Shown here in pieces: positions 44,600-56,638 of a stretch of 64,000 bases of DNA. Where the stretch lies: positions 14,603,001-14,667,000 of the forward strand of contig OZ038530.1 in the NCBI GenBank assembly GCA_964036665.1, given 5' to 3'. The stretch comes from Gordius sp. MW1. Lineage: Eukaryota > Nematomorpha > Gordioida > Gordea > Gordiidae. Made by a program: the position numbers and the translations under genes. The first letter of the stretch is position 1. Every line of letters starts with the position of its first letter. The notes beneath the pieces were generated by a model, which saw only the letters and a program-made list of their open reading frames with translations, did not search any database and was not told the DNA's origin.

Positions 44600-46038
44600 A
44601 AAATATTTTAAATTTACATTTTGCCTATATACATAATAATATAATAAAAGAACAATGTGACTTTACAACATTTAATAACTCACCTTAATGATAATTTAAA
44701 CAACTTATAAAAATCTTGTGCGTAATAAGGCCAATGATTATATTTGGAAAGCTAGAGTCTTGTGACATAGGCGTAGCCAGGATTGCTTCAAGGGAGGGAT
44801 TTTCACTAATTAAGGGGGGGGGGTCAATTTTGTGACAAAGAATTTTGATTAAACAAAAACTAATTAAAATTATATAAATTTAATATATGTGATGGGTATT
44901 TGGTGAAAAATATCTTCAGAGACGCAAATTGCTAAGAGCTCCTTCCAATTTTTCACATGTTGAAAATGCTCAATATTAATCATAAATATGTTAGTCTTAA
45001 ACAGAATTTTATATCTTCCAACAAGTAACGCACCGTTAAGTTTTCACTAGTAGCACTTGAAACTGAATAAAACCATTTATGATAACTTGAAGCTGAATAA
45101 AACCATTTATGATAATTAAAACTCTATACAAGGTTAATTTTATATAACTAAATATACCTATTTTAGGTAATTTTTCATGATCCTCTTTATTAAAAAATAA
45201 AAACTTTTCAAATCCTGTCATTTATAAATGACAAGATCTATAAATAAATATTTATGCGTTCATTTAACATTGATTTTAATGTCCCACCTCTTTTAGACAG
45301 TATATAAACAAGCACTAACGCTTAAAAAATCATTTATATTAATTTATTACGACACTCTTCTTTTCTTTACTCTCATCTCTATAAATTCTTATATAGATTA
45401 CCTTCCCCTCTCCTCAAAAAACTATTACTGCACATTGTATGAATTAAAGAATATCAAATAGGTAGTAAGTTTGTTCCATGTAGTGTATGTAATATTTAAT
45501 AACTAAACACATTAAAAAGTATAAGCCTTTTTTTAATATTCATATCTTTTTTATATATTCGTAATAGTACATATATTATATATACATATATGAATATGAA
45601 AACTGAATTACAATTGGTAATTTTTTTGCTAATAACAAATCTTATATAAAATTTAATTCATTCGCTTGCTAATCTATATCGTATTATATTGACAATTTAA
45701 AATGTATTTAATATTTATATATGTTATATAATATATGTTATATAAAGATATAAATATATAATGAAATAACATTAGCACATTTAGTTATTAAAAAAATGCC
45801 AATTATTATATGATTTAAATAATTTCACCTATAACTTACTTTATTATAATTTTACATGATTTAAATAATTTCACCTATTATTATAATTAAGAAATATTTT
45901 ATAATATCTATTTCTTATAACCTTACTATATAATGCATTACTTTATTCAATTATATTTTTCACTTTAAATATCTAAGATGGATGTCTTATTTGTGTCCTT
46001 TAAGTGGGCTGCGTTTAATTGAGTTGAGCTGGATTCAT
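44600..46038. other. Upstream of the RBM5-like gene
   Basis: Holds a G-tract half-element (GGCGTAGCCAGGATTGC at 44770), a hAT remnant (44920-45230, with a 29-base internal duplication of AAACTGAATAAAACCATTTA) and very AT-rich sequence to the RBM5-like start. No TATA box can be singled out. Confidence 0.45.
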
Positions 46039-49000
46039 ATGGATGATGATTATGAATATGAGTACAAAATTAGTGCAAGCGATAAAAATAATGAAAAGTA
46101 AAGTTTTATTTACAAAAAATTAAATATTTAGGGGAAAGCATAAGAGGAAAGAACGATCACGATCGTCAGAAAGACGCCGTTATAAGGATGATGATCATTA
46201 TGGTAAGAGAAGAAAAGATGATAGAAAGGAACGTTCTACTCATAGAAGGCATTATACACGAGATAGTGAAGAAAAGGATTATGTTGATAATTCACGCAGA
46301 GGCAGAGATGTAATATTTGTTATCCCTTTGAATTTTGTGATATAGTATAAATTCCTCACTTGTTATCCCATCCATCTTGCTTATAAATGTAGAATTTCTA
46401 GCAGGACAGTTGTCTCATTTATTGTTAACATATCTAAAATATATCCTGTACTTTTAAAGAGAAAACATGAAAGAAATTCACCATATTATGAGTCAAATAA
46501 ATATGATGATTGGGATCAATATGATAACAACAATAGACATTCTGAAATACCTAATAATACCATCAGATTATGGAATCTACCAAGCCATATACAAGAGCTT
46601 GATGTAAATTTTCTTACTTATATATTAACATCTTTTTAGATCCAACTTGAAGTTAATAAACTTGCAGACAATTACAAAGATGTTAGATTGATGAAAGATC
46701 GCGAGACAGGTGCTATAATTTTATGTTAGCTAAAGCTTATTTATAGGTGCATCAAGGAGGTTTGCATTTGTTGAATTTCACTTATTATCTGATGCAGTTA
46801 GATGGATGGAGGCAACTAATGTGAGCAAATTATGTTGATTACTTATAACTTAAAATAGGGTGTTATTACAATAGATGGGCATAGAATTACTTTAAATTAT
46901 AGTCCTCCCAGGCCTGATCCTTTTATGCATGAAACCAGAGGAGAATGGATATGTGCACAAGTGATAGTGATTTATAACATATTATTATATGGAAAGTGGA
47001 CGGTTCACTTAATCCTTAAATTCTTTATAAACTTGAAAAATTAAAAACATTTACTGATATTGTGGTGAGGGTTTAAAATGATTTTGGTATGTTGAGTAAA
47101 TTGTGAAGAAATAACACCATTTGTGAGTGTAAATTTAACATTAAGTGCTAACTCTAGGGCTTGTCCATGCTAATAAAGTTGGATATATTCGATTAAATTA
47201 GTCTCGTATTTAAAATTAGAGGGCATATAAACTAAACAATTATTATTTGATTTATGGTTTTACTCATTTTACCAATAATGAATTTATTGTGCATATTTAT
47301 TATATTAAGTCTTAAGTAATATGTGTTTTATTTTAATCCCTAAATATTTATTTGCCAAGTTAATTTTCCTTTGTTAATGATATAGTGTGGCATATGCAAT
47401 TTCAAAAAACGTGAATATTGTTTCAAATGCAACATCCCTAAGGAAGGTATAAACATTATAAGAGAGCCATTCGTGTTGAGCACTTGTCTATATGACCATC
47501 CCATTTACTTTTGTCCCCACTTATATATATACAGAATCGGATAAGCATTTCGAGGTTGGAAAAGAAGGAATTAGCGAGATTAGCATGACACCAAGTAAAG
47601 GTAAGTTTATCTGACCTCTATATTTAAATACTTTTGGAAAGTATTTTTATTTGTGTTTTCAATCAATTTGTTAGTCATTTACTACTTAACAAGGAATGTT
47701 GTTAAAGCATAACTTAATTAGATATTTATGCTTTATCTTGTTTAGTTTTATTGCTGAGGGGTTTGGAGTTATGCACCACTCCCGAGAGCATCATCGAAGC
47801 AATTAGAGCTTTCACCTATAGTCCCGTGGTTGATATCCAAATCGCACAAGACCCCCTGTCTCTGGTATCGAGAGGCTTTTGTTTCGTAGAATTTATGAGT
47901 GTGAAAGATGCATCAGACCTCTTTGCATCCCTAACCCAAACCACGCCAAGCCACCACCAAGATACTCCTTTGAGTGTGATTAATGCTTCGGACTATGTTA
48001 ATGGTTACCTCCATGTCCACTCTAAAAAGGCCATAGTGTGCTATGCCAAATCTGCATCAGCTTCCCTCGCAATTGTGAACGCTAATTTAGCTGCCCAGAG
48101 GGAACGTAACCAATTGGGTAGTGATGGAGCTAATCGTACGTTTTTGAGAATAGTTATCATCTTTTACAAATCGTAAACAACTACTTTTAGAAAAATGAAG
48201 TCTTCTTGTGTTCCCCACTTTATGCAATTTTTAAAGTCATATAAGAAGCGATAGAAAAATTATTAGGCTTAATTCGAGTGTTAGGCTGCAGGGGATAAGT
48301 AAATATTGCATTGGGTTAGCACATTTTAGGTTATGAACTGTCAGATTAGTAATAGTGAACGCTAAGCAAAACGAATTTATTATTATTAATAGTAACGAAT
48401 CCCGAATGCATCCGGCGATGAAAATTATATTATTCATCATTACTAAATAGAGCAAAATATATGAACAGAGACCCTCTTACATATGCGTAACTAGGATTTC
48501 CTCAAGGGGGATAATAAAATTTTCAAGGTTAAAATTTTTTGTAACTAAAAAGTTTAAAGTGACAAAAGTGTAAAATTAAAAAAATACTAAAAGTAAAATT
48601 CCAACAAATATTTATTTTTATTAAATATACGATATAAAAATTATATAAATTTTATAAATTTAAAATCATGGGAGGGGTTCTAACTCAAAACCACTCCCTC
48701 CCTACGCCAATGCCCTCTTATCAATAACAATGCAATTTTAAATCGTCCTGAAAGATTCGTTTTTATTATAGACACACCCCGTGGAATATCGAGGTCCATA
48801 TTTGGGCTATAATTACATCTAGGCTCTGTTAGGGTTATGCTGATGTTTTTTATGAAATGAAACCTAAAATGTCAATGAACTCTTGTGTGGCAAACAAGAT
48901 CCAATTTAGATGGGAGATTTATTTAGGGGTGGGGTGGGTTCAAATGACTTGGTAGTTTAAAATTATATTACACTTTATTTTTGAATGTGTGTCGTGGTTT

Positions 49001-52000
49001 ATAACATAAACAGGACTATGACGCTTGTTCTTAGATGTTTTTAGCTTAAAACAGAAAGTGTGATCATTTTTATGTTTTAATGTAATTTTTGGTTTCGGTT
49101 CTGGTTGAATTTTTAATTGTCCCATCCGATTTTCTTTAATGCAGACTTTGCTCTGTTGCTAGAGACAGCTGATACTTTAACGAAATCTGATCTGCTTTTT
49201 GTCTTATTTGAATAGGAATATGACATAAAATATGTGATATTAAATATCTTTCCTAAATTTTGGATTTATCTAGTTATGCTAAAATTTCTAAATTCGTTTT
49301 CAATATAACGAGGGGAAAATTGAATTATACTCGGAAGACATCTAATTTTTATGGGAAATCGTCTATAAACTTGATGTTTTTAACCTTTAATAAATGAATT
49401 GCTCATATTATAAATCTTTCTTAACGTTGCCATTTTTAATCTCGGTTAGACCTGCAAATAACCAAATCTTACTTGGCCCGTACCGCGGTAGAACAGGCGC
49501 AAGCCATGAAATTAAGCACTTTCGAAAGTCATCAACGGACGGCCTCGCGAAAAGATTGCGGTAATGCGGGCAAAGAAATTTCGGCAACCCCGCAGTTTGC
49601 TATGCCCAAGGGTTTGGGCCAAGAAACTTTTAAATACCCAAACCCAGATACCTCTACCTATCGTTACGATTCAACGTCGGGTTATTACTACGACCCCGCC
49701 ACTCGGCTATACTACGACGCTAATAGCAAAGTAAGTTTTGAGAAATATGTTATAATCAATATAATATACAAAAAAATCTTGAGGTGGATACGGCTGGTTT
49801 AGCTACAAATTTATGCTCCAAACTGTAGTTTAAGTTGGCAAAAATTTTACTACAAGCAGGTTCTGCCTGTTTTTGTTACTATTCTTAATGCCCGAAATAT
49901 TTATTTGTGATCTTGCCAGATTTGACGTGAGCCAAATTTGTTAAGGCAAAGCAAAATTGCAAATGTAACGCGGTCTTGAACAAAAATTATGGTTGGTATT
50001 TTGTTAAAATTTGCTGTAGGCTTTAATGTGCCCCATGATATCTTTTTGTCTATCTTGCCGTAAAGGATATATCTAAACAATTAATATTGTGTAAAATTTA
50101 AAAAAGCGTCACTAAAGGATTAATCTTTTTGCAAAAAGCATTTTGTATTATATTTTGAATATAAAAGTTCAATTATACTTGCGCGAGAATTTCTAAAAAT
50201 AGGCGCAAGCTCGATAGTTAAGCTATATGCTTAATTTAATAAAAATTTCATATATTAGAATTAACACAATACAATAACGGCATGAAATCGTCTGCTTTAT
50301 TGTACACACCTTGATGCAAAAATTTATTATTTATGTTTTACCTTTTTATATGGAAAACGATAGTTTATTTTATAAGCATGGACTAGAAAAATGGATTAAA
50401 GTAGCTTGTCGTTGAATATTTTTTTTTAAGTGGGCTTGTAACATTAAAAATAATCTTTTTGATATCACGAGGATTTGGGACCATTCTAATTTGTGAATAA
50501 TTATTTGAGTTTTAAAAATTATACACATAATAGGTATTGTCTTTCTACTTTAATTGCCTATAAAGTTGAGTCAAATTATTTATTTATTTTTCCATATATA
50601 TCTATACGTCTAGTATTACTACAATGGAGAAATACAGAAGTTTTTGTATTGGGACGCGAGTAAAAGAAATTATTTTTTGGTGCCTACTACCTCAGCTAAT
50701 GATAGTGCAGGTGACTTAAAACAACTTCTTCCTGCCAATTTTAATTTTTAAATTTACATAATAATATCCCGAATAGTTAACCTTTAATATCTATTTTTGC
50801 TAAATTTATTGACTAATCGCCATCACATCTTTTTAGAAAATGTTTTAGATTAATGAATTTGGAATTTCTTGGATTTCGGACTTAGCCTTAATTTTTTTCA
50901 GGGGATGATGGGCGTTCATTTTTAGTGTTAAGTATTATTTGGACATGAGTTTGGACACTTTTATAACGCTTTTTAAGTAGTTTGGTTTGCATGCATTATC
51001 CCATCTGGTCAATAAACTTTGGTGGAGTATAGAGGCCCCGTATTTGCGATATTTTAACCCAAAAATAGTATTAACATCCCTCTGTTTGAAATTTAGCGTC
51101 GAACTTAGTTGTCTACAGCTCTGTTTTTTTTTGATCCGACCGGTAAAACAAAACTCAGTTTATTTTAGTATTAATATCCTCTTTAATCAGTTACCGCGAC
51201 CGCGGGCATTCAGGCTCCTGCGACAACCGACACTTCTGTCACAGAGGGCAATGGTGGTGGTAAAGCGAACAAGACCAAAGACGCCCAACGCATAGCTAGG
51301 GAAATGGAGAAATGGGCTAAATCTCAAAATCAGAAAAAGGACAGCGCCCCCAATGCCAACTCTGCTAACCCTAATTCGCAAGATTTGGGCGACGCTAACA
51401 CCGAAACCGCTGATGCCGGATACGCTGTGCTGGAGAGGGTCCAAGGTGGATCTATGCAAGCCCTCTTTTCACAACCGGTATTATTCATTTATAATCTTCA
51501 TTCTAGATTTTACTTTAAAACGTTTATCTATTATAAATCCGAAAATTTAACCATTAGGATTTTTATTATCTTACAGATTATTCATTTCCTTTGAGACAAG
51601 CTAAATTGTTCCGAAATTGGTTTAAATACTGTTATGTTTTGATAGATTTAATGTCTTCTATTGTACCATTTGCAAAACTATTGTTTACGTTGTGTTAAGT
51701 GCACAAATGAGTTAATTTTTAATTTGTATGCGACCACGGCAAAAACTTTATAAAGTTTACGGTTGTTATGAAATGTCCGTGAAATATTGCCTACACACTC
51801 ATCCTGATTTCTATATATGTTTTGCCTTTATTTTATTCAACATCATTAGTGTATGTTTATTGTTTTTTGTATTTTATAAGGCATCACTTTCCTCACTCTT
51901 GGCCTATAATCAGGATACGGATTCGGATGGGGATGTAGCTGCCGATCCTACAGGCACCACACCCGGAATTGCAGCTAACGACGCCCCGTTAATAGACGAA

Positions 52001-53810
52001 CACATCTTGGCGTGTTTGCTCTGCAAGAGACAATTTAAGAGCAAGGACATACTTATCAAGCACATACAACTCTCATCCCTACACAAGGTAAATTTTCTAA
52101 AATTGTTGGCTGCTAGACTTTCTTCGTTGTCAATTTTTACTTCTTATGTCTGCATTTGCCTCAAATTTTGTTGATCCAAAAAAAAAATATAAAAATTATA
52201 TAAAAGAATTACATTTACGACTAATAAACTACAAAAACGCGTTTAAACTAAACGGATGGCATTAACTCGTGTATGGAAATCGTGTTGGATTTAACGATTT
52301 CCATTGTATCTTTTGCCTGATAAAATAGCACTTTTTCAAATCTAATGATACGTTAGAGTTGACTATTTCAATTTGTTTCAAGGGAGCGAGAGCTTCAATT
52401 GCCTAAGTTTCCAATTGTGTTTGCCACTACAGGAATGAATACTGTGTCCGCGAGGGAGAATATTTGGTTGTCTTTTTATTCTCTTCACTGATTTAATATA
52501 AATTCCCTAAATGGCAAAACCTTTAACTCCTGATTTAAATGTCTTTCTGATAATTTTTAATGTATATGGCCAAAAGTCAATTTAGGTGTTATCTTAAAAT
52601 GAGTGTCATTAGTTTAGGGGATTTTAAATAGCTAATTCGTCATTTAACTGTAATTATAAATTTTAGCAAAACCTAGCAAAGTATAAGGCACAAATGGCCC
52701 TAAGTGAATCATCACACCAAGACGCATCAGTAGTACCCAGTCAAACCACTACCACCACAGTCAAGTATCGCGATCGGGCTAAGGAGAGGCGTGAAAAATT
52801 TGGGGACACCGAAGCGCCCGAACTTTCCAATCAGCTAACTACCATGATTAAAAATCAGCTCATGGCACCCAAGTACGCTATATAGCTTTGCAGGGTCGTT
52901 GCGCTCTTTTTCAGTTGTATTTCGTCGTTTTTTGCAATCTTTACAAACTTAAAGCATGATTTTTACGTAGCATTTGTCTTTATTTAGAAAGATGGTCAGA
53001 ACTTTTGTATTTTATATTATTCAAAACTAGCCACTTAGTTTTAATTAGTTAATAGTATCATAATAAAAGAAACATGTGATCACTATAAATGCCCAACCCA
53101 CTTGCCCGTCCGCTGTTTAGGCACCCAAGAGTGGTTTAATTCTTCTTTACTACTGGGAAATACATACTTGAAAAACACCAAATTGTTTATATTGGCGAAT
53201 TTTTCAAACTTTAGATGGCATATTGCTTATAATTTATTAAGCCGAAGCTTTTTTATTAACTTTGCTTAAATCTTAAATTTGAGTAATTACAACACAATTA
53301 GTTTGTTAGGTCAGCGACAAAGTTAAAATATATAAATGAATGCCTTAGTGATGTCCCGACTTTTAACAATTTTATTATATTTGGATGTGACGTTTATATA
53401 TTACAATTGTCATATAAAGTTGTATGAGATATTACATTATCATCGCTACCACATGCAGATATGACAAAATTTGCCCTATAATAGACATTGCTTTTATGTT
53501 ACTGAGCAGAAAAAACGCCCCGCTCTCGGTTCAAAACATCGTAGCGGGGCACGCCAACGTACCTAAAATTGGAGAAGATAACATCGGGAATCGTATGTTA
53601 CAATCCATGGGTTGGAAAGAGGGTTCGGGACTGGGAAAATCTCAACAAGGCATTGTGGATCCCATAGGTCCAACCATGTACGGAGGTGATACCAAAATTG
53701 GTTTGGGAAATGCTGTAATCAATAGCTCCGATGCCTTATTCGCTTCTTTACCCGGAACTTATCAAGACAAGACGTGGCATTTGACTCAAGAACGGTTTCA
53801 CAAGAGCTAA
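46039..53810 (+). CDS. RBM5: RBM5/RBM10/RBM6-family splicing regulator (15 exons)
   Basis: Exons: 46039-46097, 46132-46309, 46460-46603, 46640-46709, 46747-46820, 46859-46960, 47386-47446, 47535-47600, 47746-48135, 49450-49730, 50641-50710, 51191-51477, 51881-52087, 52667-52872, 53510-53810. Phases agree throughout, giving 831 aa (human RBM5 is 815). Domains in order: Arg/Ser/Glu/Asp-rich N-terminus; RRM1 ([19 protein letters not shown]); RanBP2-type zinc finger (WICAQCGIC, YCFKC); RRM2 ([15 protein letters not shown]); OCRE Tyr repeats ([33 protein letters not shown]); [10 protein letters not shown]; a C2H2 finger (CLLCKRQF, then H-x5-H); [14 protein letters not shown]; and a G-patch ([19 protein letters not shown]). 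This order is unique to RBM5/6/10, spliceosomal A-complex regulators of alternative splicing. RRM1 RNP1 has Arg where Gly is usual. Exon 9 could end at 48117 instead of 48135 with the same phase. Exon 11 has tandem acceptors. AATAAA lies at 53884. Confidence 0.95.
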
Positions 53811-53883
53811 TCTCCGTGCCTTTACAAAATTATTATGCATATCTTTTTCGAATTTACCAATGTCTTTTTTCGTGTCATTATTC

Positions 53884-53889
53884 AATAAA
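53884..53889 (+). promoter_or_regulatory. Polyadenylation signal of the RBM5-like gene
   Basis: AATAAA 74 bases after the stop codon, preceded by AT-rich 3' UTR. Confidence 0.55.
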
Positions 53890-54040
53890 TCGTGGTCAAA
53901 AACTGATTATAGTAAACATTGAATTGGCATTAAAACTCAGCCTCGTATTAAATATCCTTGTAGAAAAAATGTATATTAGACGGTTGCGCAATTGACAAAA
54001 TTAGTACCTTTTTAACTTATGATAAGAAGAAATTTGGGTA

Positions 54041-54252
54041 CAACATCTAACAAACAGACTAAGATGGTATGGCCATGTCGAGAGAAGGGACGATAGCTAC
54101 GTCAGAAAGAAAATTGAGAAGATGCATTTCGCATGAAAACGAAAGAGAGGAAAACCCAAGCTTACGCGGATGCATAAAATAAGGCACGATATGAAAATTC
54201 ACAAAATAAATGAAGATCTATGCAAATATAGAGACAAATGGAAAAATTTAAA
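54041..54252 (+). mobile_element. 3' fragment of an RTE-like LINE
   Basis: The plus strand translates to the familiar tail of this LINE class: LTNRLRWYGHVERRDDSYV, a KIEKM segment, a stop, then KRKRGKPKLTR and a helical segment ending KYRDKWKNLN. One stop codon interrupts it. It is the end distal to the RT domain, typical of 5'-truncated insertions, and lies 230 bases beyond the end of the RBM5-like gene. It may belong to the same family as the larger relic at 30200-32690. Confidence 0.7.
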
Positions 54253-56032
54253 TTTTGTCCTTCGTTAAGAATAATTTAACTCCCTCTAATGCTCCTGCTT
54301 ATAAATGTCTTAAAATGGAAAAATGTTGAAAGGACTAACCACCAGCCTACGTTATAAATAATCATAGAAAGAAGATTTAAATTCAACTTAAAGTTGTCTA
54401 TTAGAACCATTAGAAAGATGTTAGCACTCCCTCTGTGTTAAATTTTTGTAAATGGGGCATTAAGCAAGCCAAATAGGACAGTTTTATAAAGCTTTGCATT
54501 AAAAAACTAATTGCATATTTAAACATTTAATTAATTAAACATCAATTTGAAAGTCCACACATTTACTATGTGTTGAGCGACGTTTAGATTATGTGAAGTT
54601 AATTAAGTTATGCCATATTTTATTCCCACTACGTGACGTTTGAACATCAGCGTACGTGTACCCTATTTAATATTCACAAGTTGTTTTCATCAACCGCCCG
54701 CATTTGTTTTGAAATTGGAGACAGCTCATACAAGGGTTTATCAACCCCCCATCCTTTTCTATACTTACATAAATTGCGACGCATCAAAGATTATCTTATC
54801 AATCGTCACTCCAGGCACAATTTTATGGGCCCCATACGTGTAAATTTAACTTTTTGAAGTGCTAATTTAAATATTTTTTGCTCCTCGTGATGTTAAGTTG
54901 CGAAAAGTTTTTAAAATGTTTTGAAGAGCAAGCTTGAGAGGTATTTCGTTTAAAAAGCCTCCAGGTTATCGCCTTTAAATTTCAGCCTTGTTTTTAAATG
55001 TTATTTGAATATGATAAGGTTAAGGCGTAAGTCATAGTTCAAGTGTCATTATAAAATGGAATTTTTTAATGAGATATTTACGACAGCATTTAAATCGCTA
55101 AAAAGTTCAAATTTCTTCTTTAAGTGGGGGGGGGGCAGTAATTACATCTTATACCATTGAGAAAAATTTACATAAGTTTAACTATAATGACCTTATATGG
55201 TATTCATTATCTTAAAAATTTGATCGACCATAATTTAGGTTGGCCAACAATTCTACTTGTGAAATGAAAATTCAGCTTTAAACAATATTTACAATTAGTA
55301 AATCTTACCATATAATTATTTGGCATGCAAACAAATTATCAATGTGATACATTTTGCTTTCATCGTTGATAATATTTTTACAAAGTAGCGCTAACCATAC
55401 CAGATGATTTACACTAGTGCTGTAAAATCGGTTAAGTTGGTCGATTGGTTTTAGATAAACAGACCAAGCGTTTTTTCAACACTAGACCCAAAATTATGAT
55501 GGACACAAGATGACCAAACAATTTTTATTGAATTACATAATAAATATAACAGGTCGATCGATTGCTATAAATACAGGGAGTATAAATAAATATTTTAAAA
55601 GGAATAAAGATGCGTCGTTTCCCATATATATAATACTTTTCATTATAATGACATGTAAGTTATAGAATGTACAATATGCAATTAGGTCAATAAAAAACTT
55701 TTATTCATAAAAAATTGGAAACAAGTTGTGCATTTCAATCACATTGTTGTTATAAAGGTACTATAATAAAAAAAATAAAATAAATTTTTACAATTTAATT
55801 TCTTAAGAATGATGCCTAGATTTTATTAGCCAATCTGAATTCAAAGTTCATCTTTATTTAATTTAAATAGCCTATTATAAAGAGCAGTGGAAATAATTCT
55901 TATAATTGGATGATTTAAGCCGACTTTAAATCTTTTTATTTATTTTAGATTTTAGACTGGCTAACCTATATGTTTATTTTAAAAGCAGTGTCGACTCTTA
56001 AACATTTTTTTCCTGATTAAAATAAATATAAT

Positions 56033-56235
56033 TAGTGTTGTAAAACGGCTGGGTTTTGTTTGGTCGACATTTGGATTTAGTCAACTAAACATAAACAGAC
56101 CAAGGATTTGTTGGTCTTTTTTTCTTAATCACCCTCTAGGATTGGTCTAAATTTGAAAAACAGACCCGAGTCGACCGTTAGTCTTAGTTAAAACAAGGGT
56201 CGACCAAACAAAACCCAGCCGTTTTTACAACACTA
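56033..56235 (+). mobile_element. MITE with TAGTGTTGTAAAA ends, 8-bp target duplication
   Basis: Ends TAGTGTTGTAAAACGGCTGG and, inverted, TAGTGTTGTAAAAACGGCTG; about 30 bases pair with one or two differences. Flanked by perfect AATATAAT repeats (56025-56032 and 56236-56243). The interior has a second inverted pair around TTTGGTCGAC and GTCGACCAAA. 203 bp, non-coding, hAT-like by target size. Confidence 0.87.
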
Positions 56236-56638
56236 AATATAATAGCATATGGGTCAAAGAAAACCTAGGTTTTTATCATTTATTAAATATAATATAGCAT
56301 AAATGCTATTTATCGTCTGCGGTTGATTAGCCTTACAGCTCCGCAAGTTATAAAATTTGAATAATCGAAACCAACTAAAGCATTTTAAATTTGAATAATA
56401 AGAACAAACTACAACAATAAAAATGAATTTTACCCCTAAAATATGTATTTTGCATTTGTTTTGACATATTATTGTGCCAAAATAGAGGAACCGCCAAATC
56501 TAGATAACATTTCCACCAACTTGAATGGTCTGACGCGGTATTTTCATTTGATTTATTTTTACAATTTGCAGGCCCAATATCTAACACGCTATCAAGGCAA
56601 AATTATAGGATGAATAACATTTTATTAAATATATAAAA

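Larger units (their letters stand above)
53890..56638. other. Intergenic between the RBM5-like gene and the 220-aa gene
   Basis: After the LINE fragment (54041-54252) there is unique AT-rich sequence, a 70-base inverted-repeat remnant (55416-55485, TAGTGCTGTAAAA to TCAACACTA) and the MITE at 56033. Open frames at 54633/54640 are unsupported. Confidence 0.5.

Noticed and set aside
51187-51459. Minus-strand frame of 90 codons and plus-strand alternative frames
   Set aside because: Overlap RBM5-like exon 12, whose reading frame matches family sequence ([10 protein letters not shown]) and fits both splice phases.
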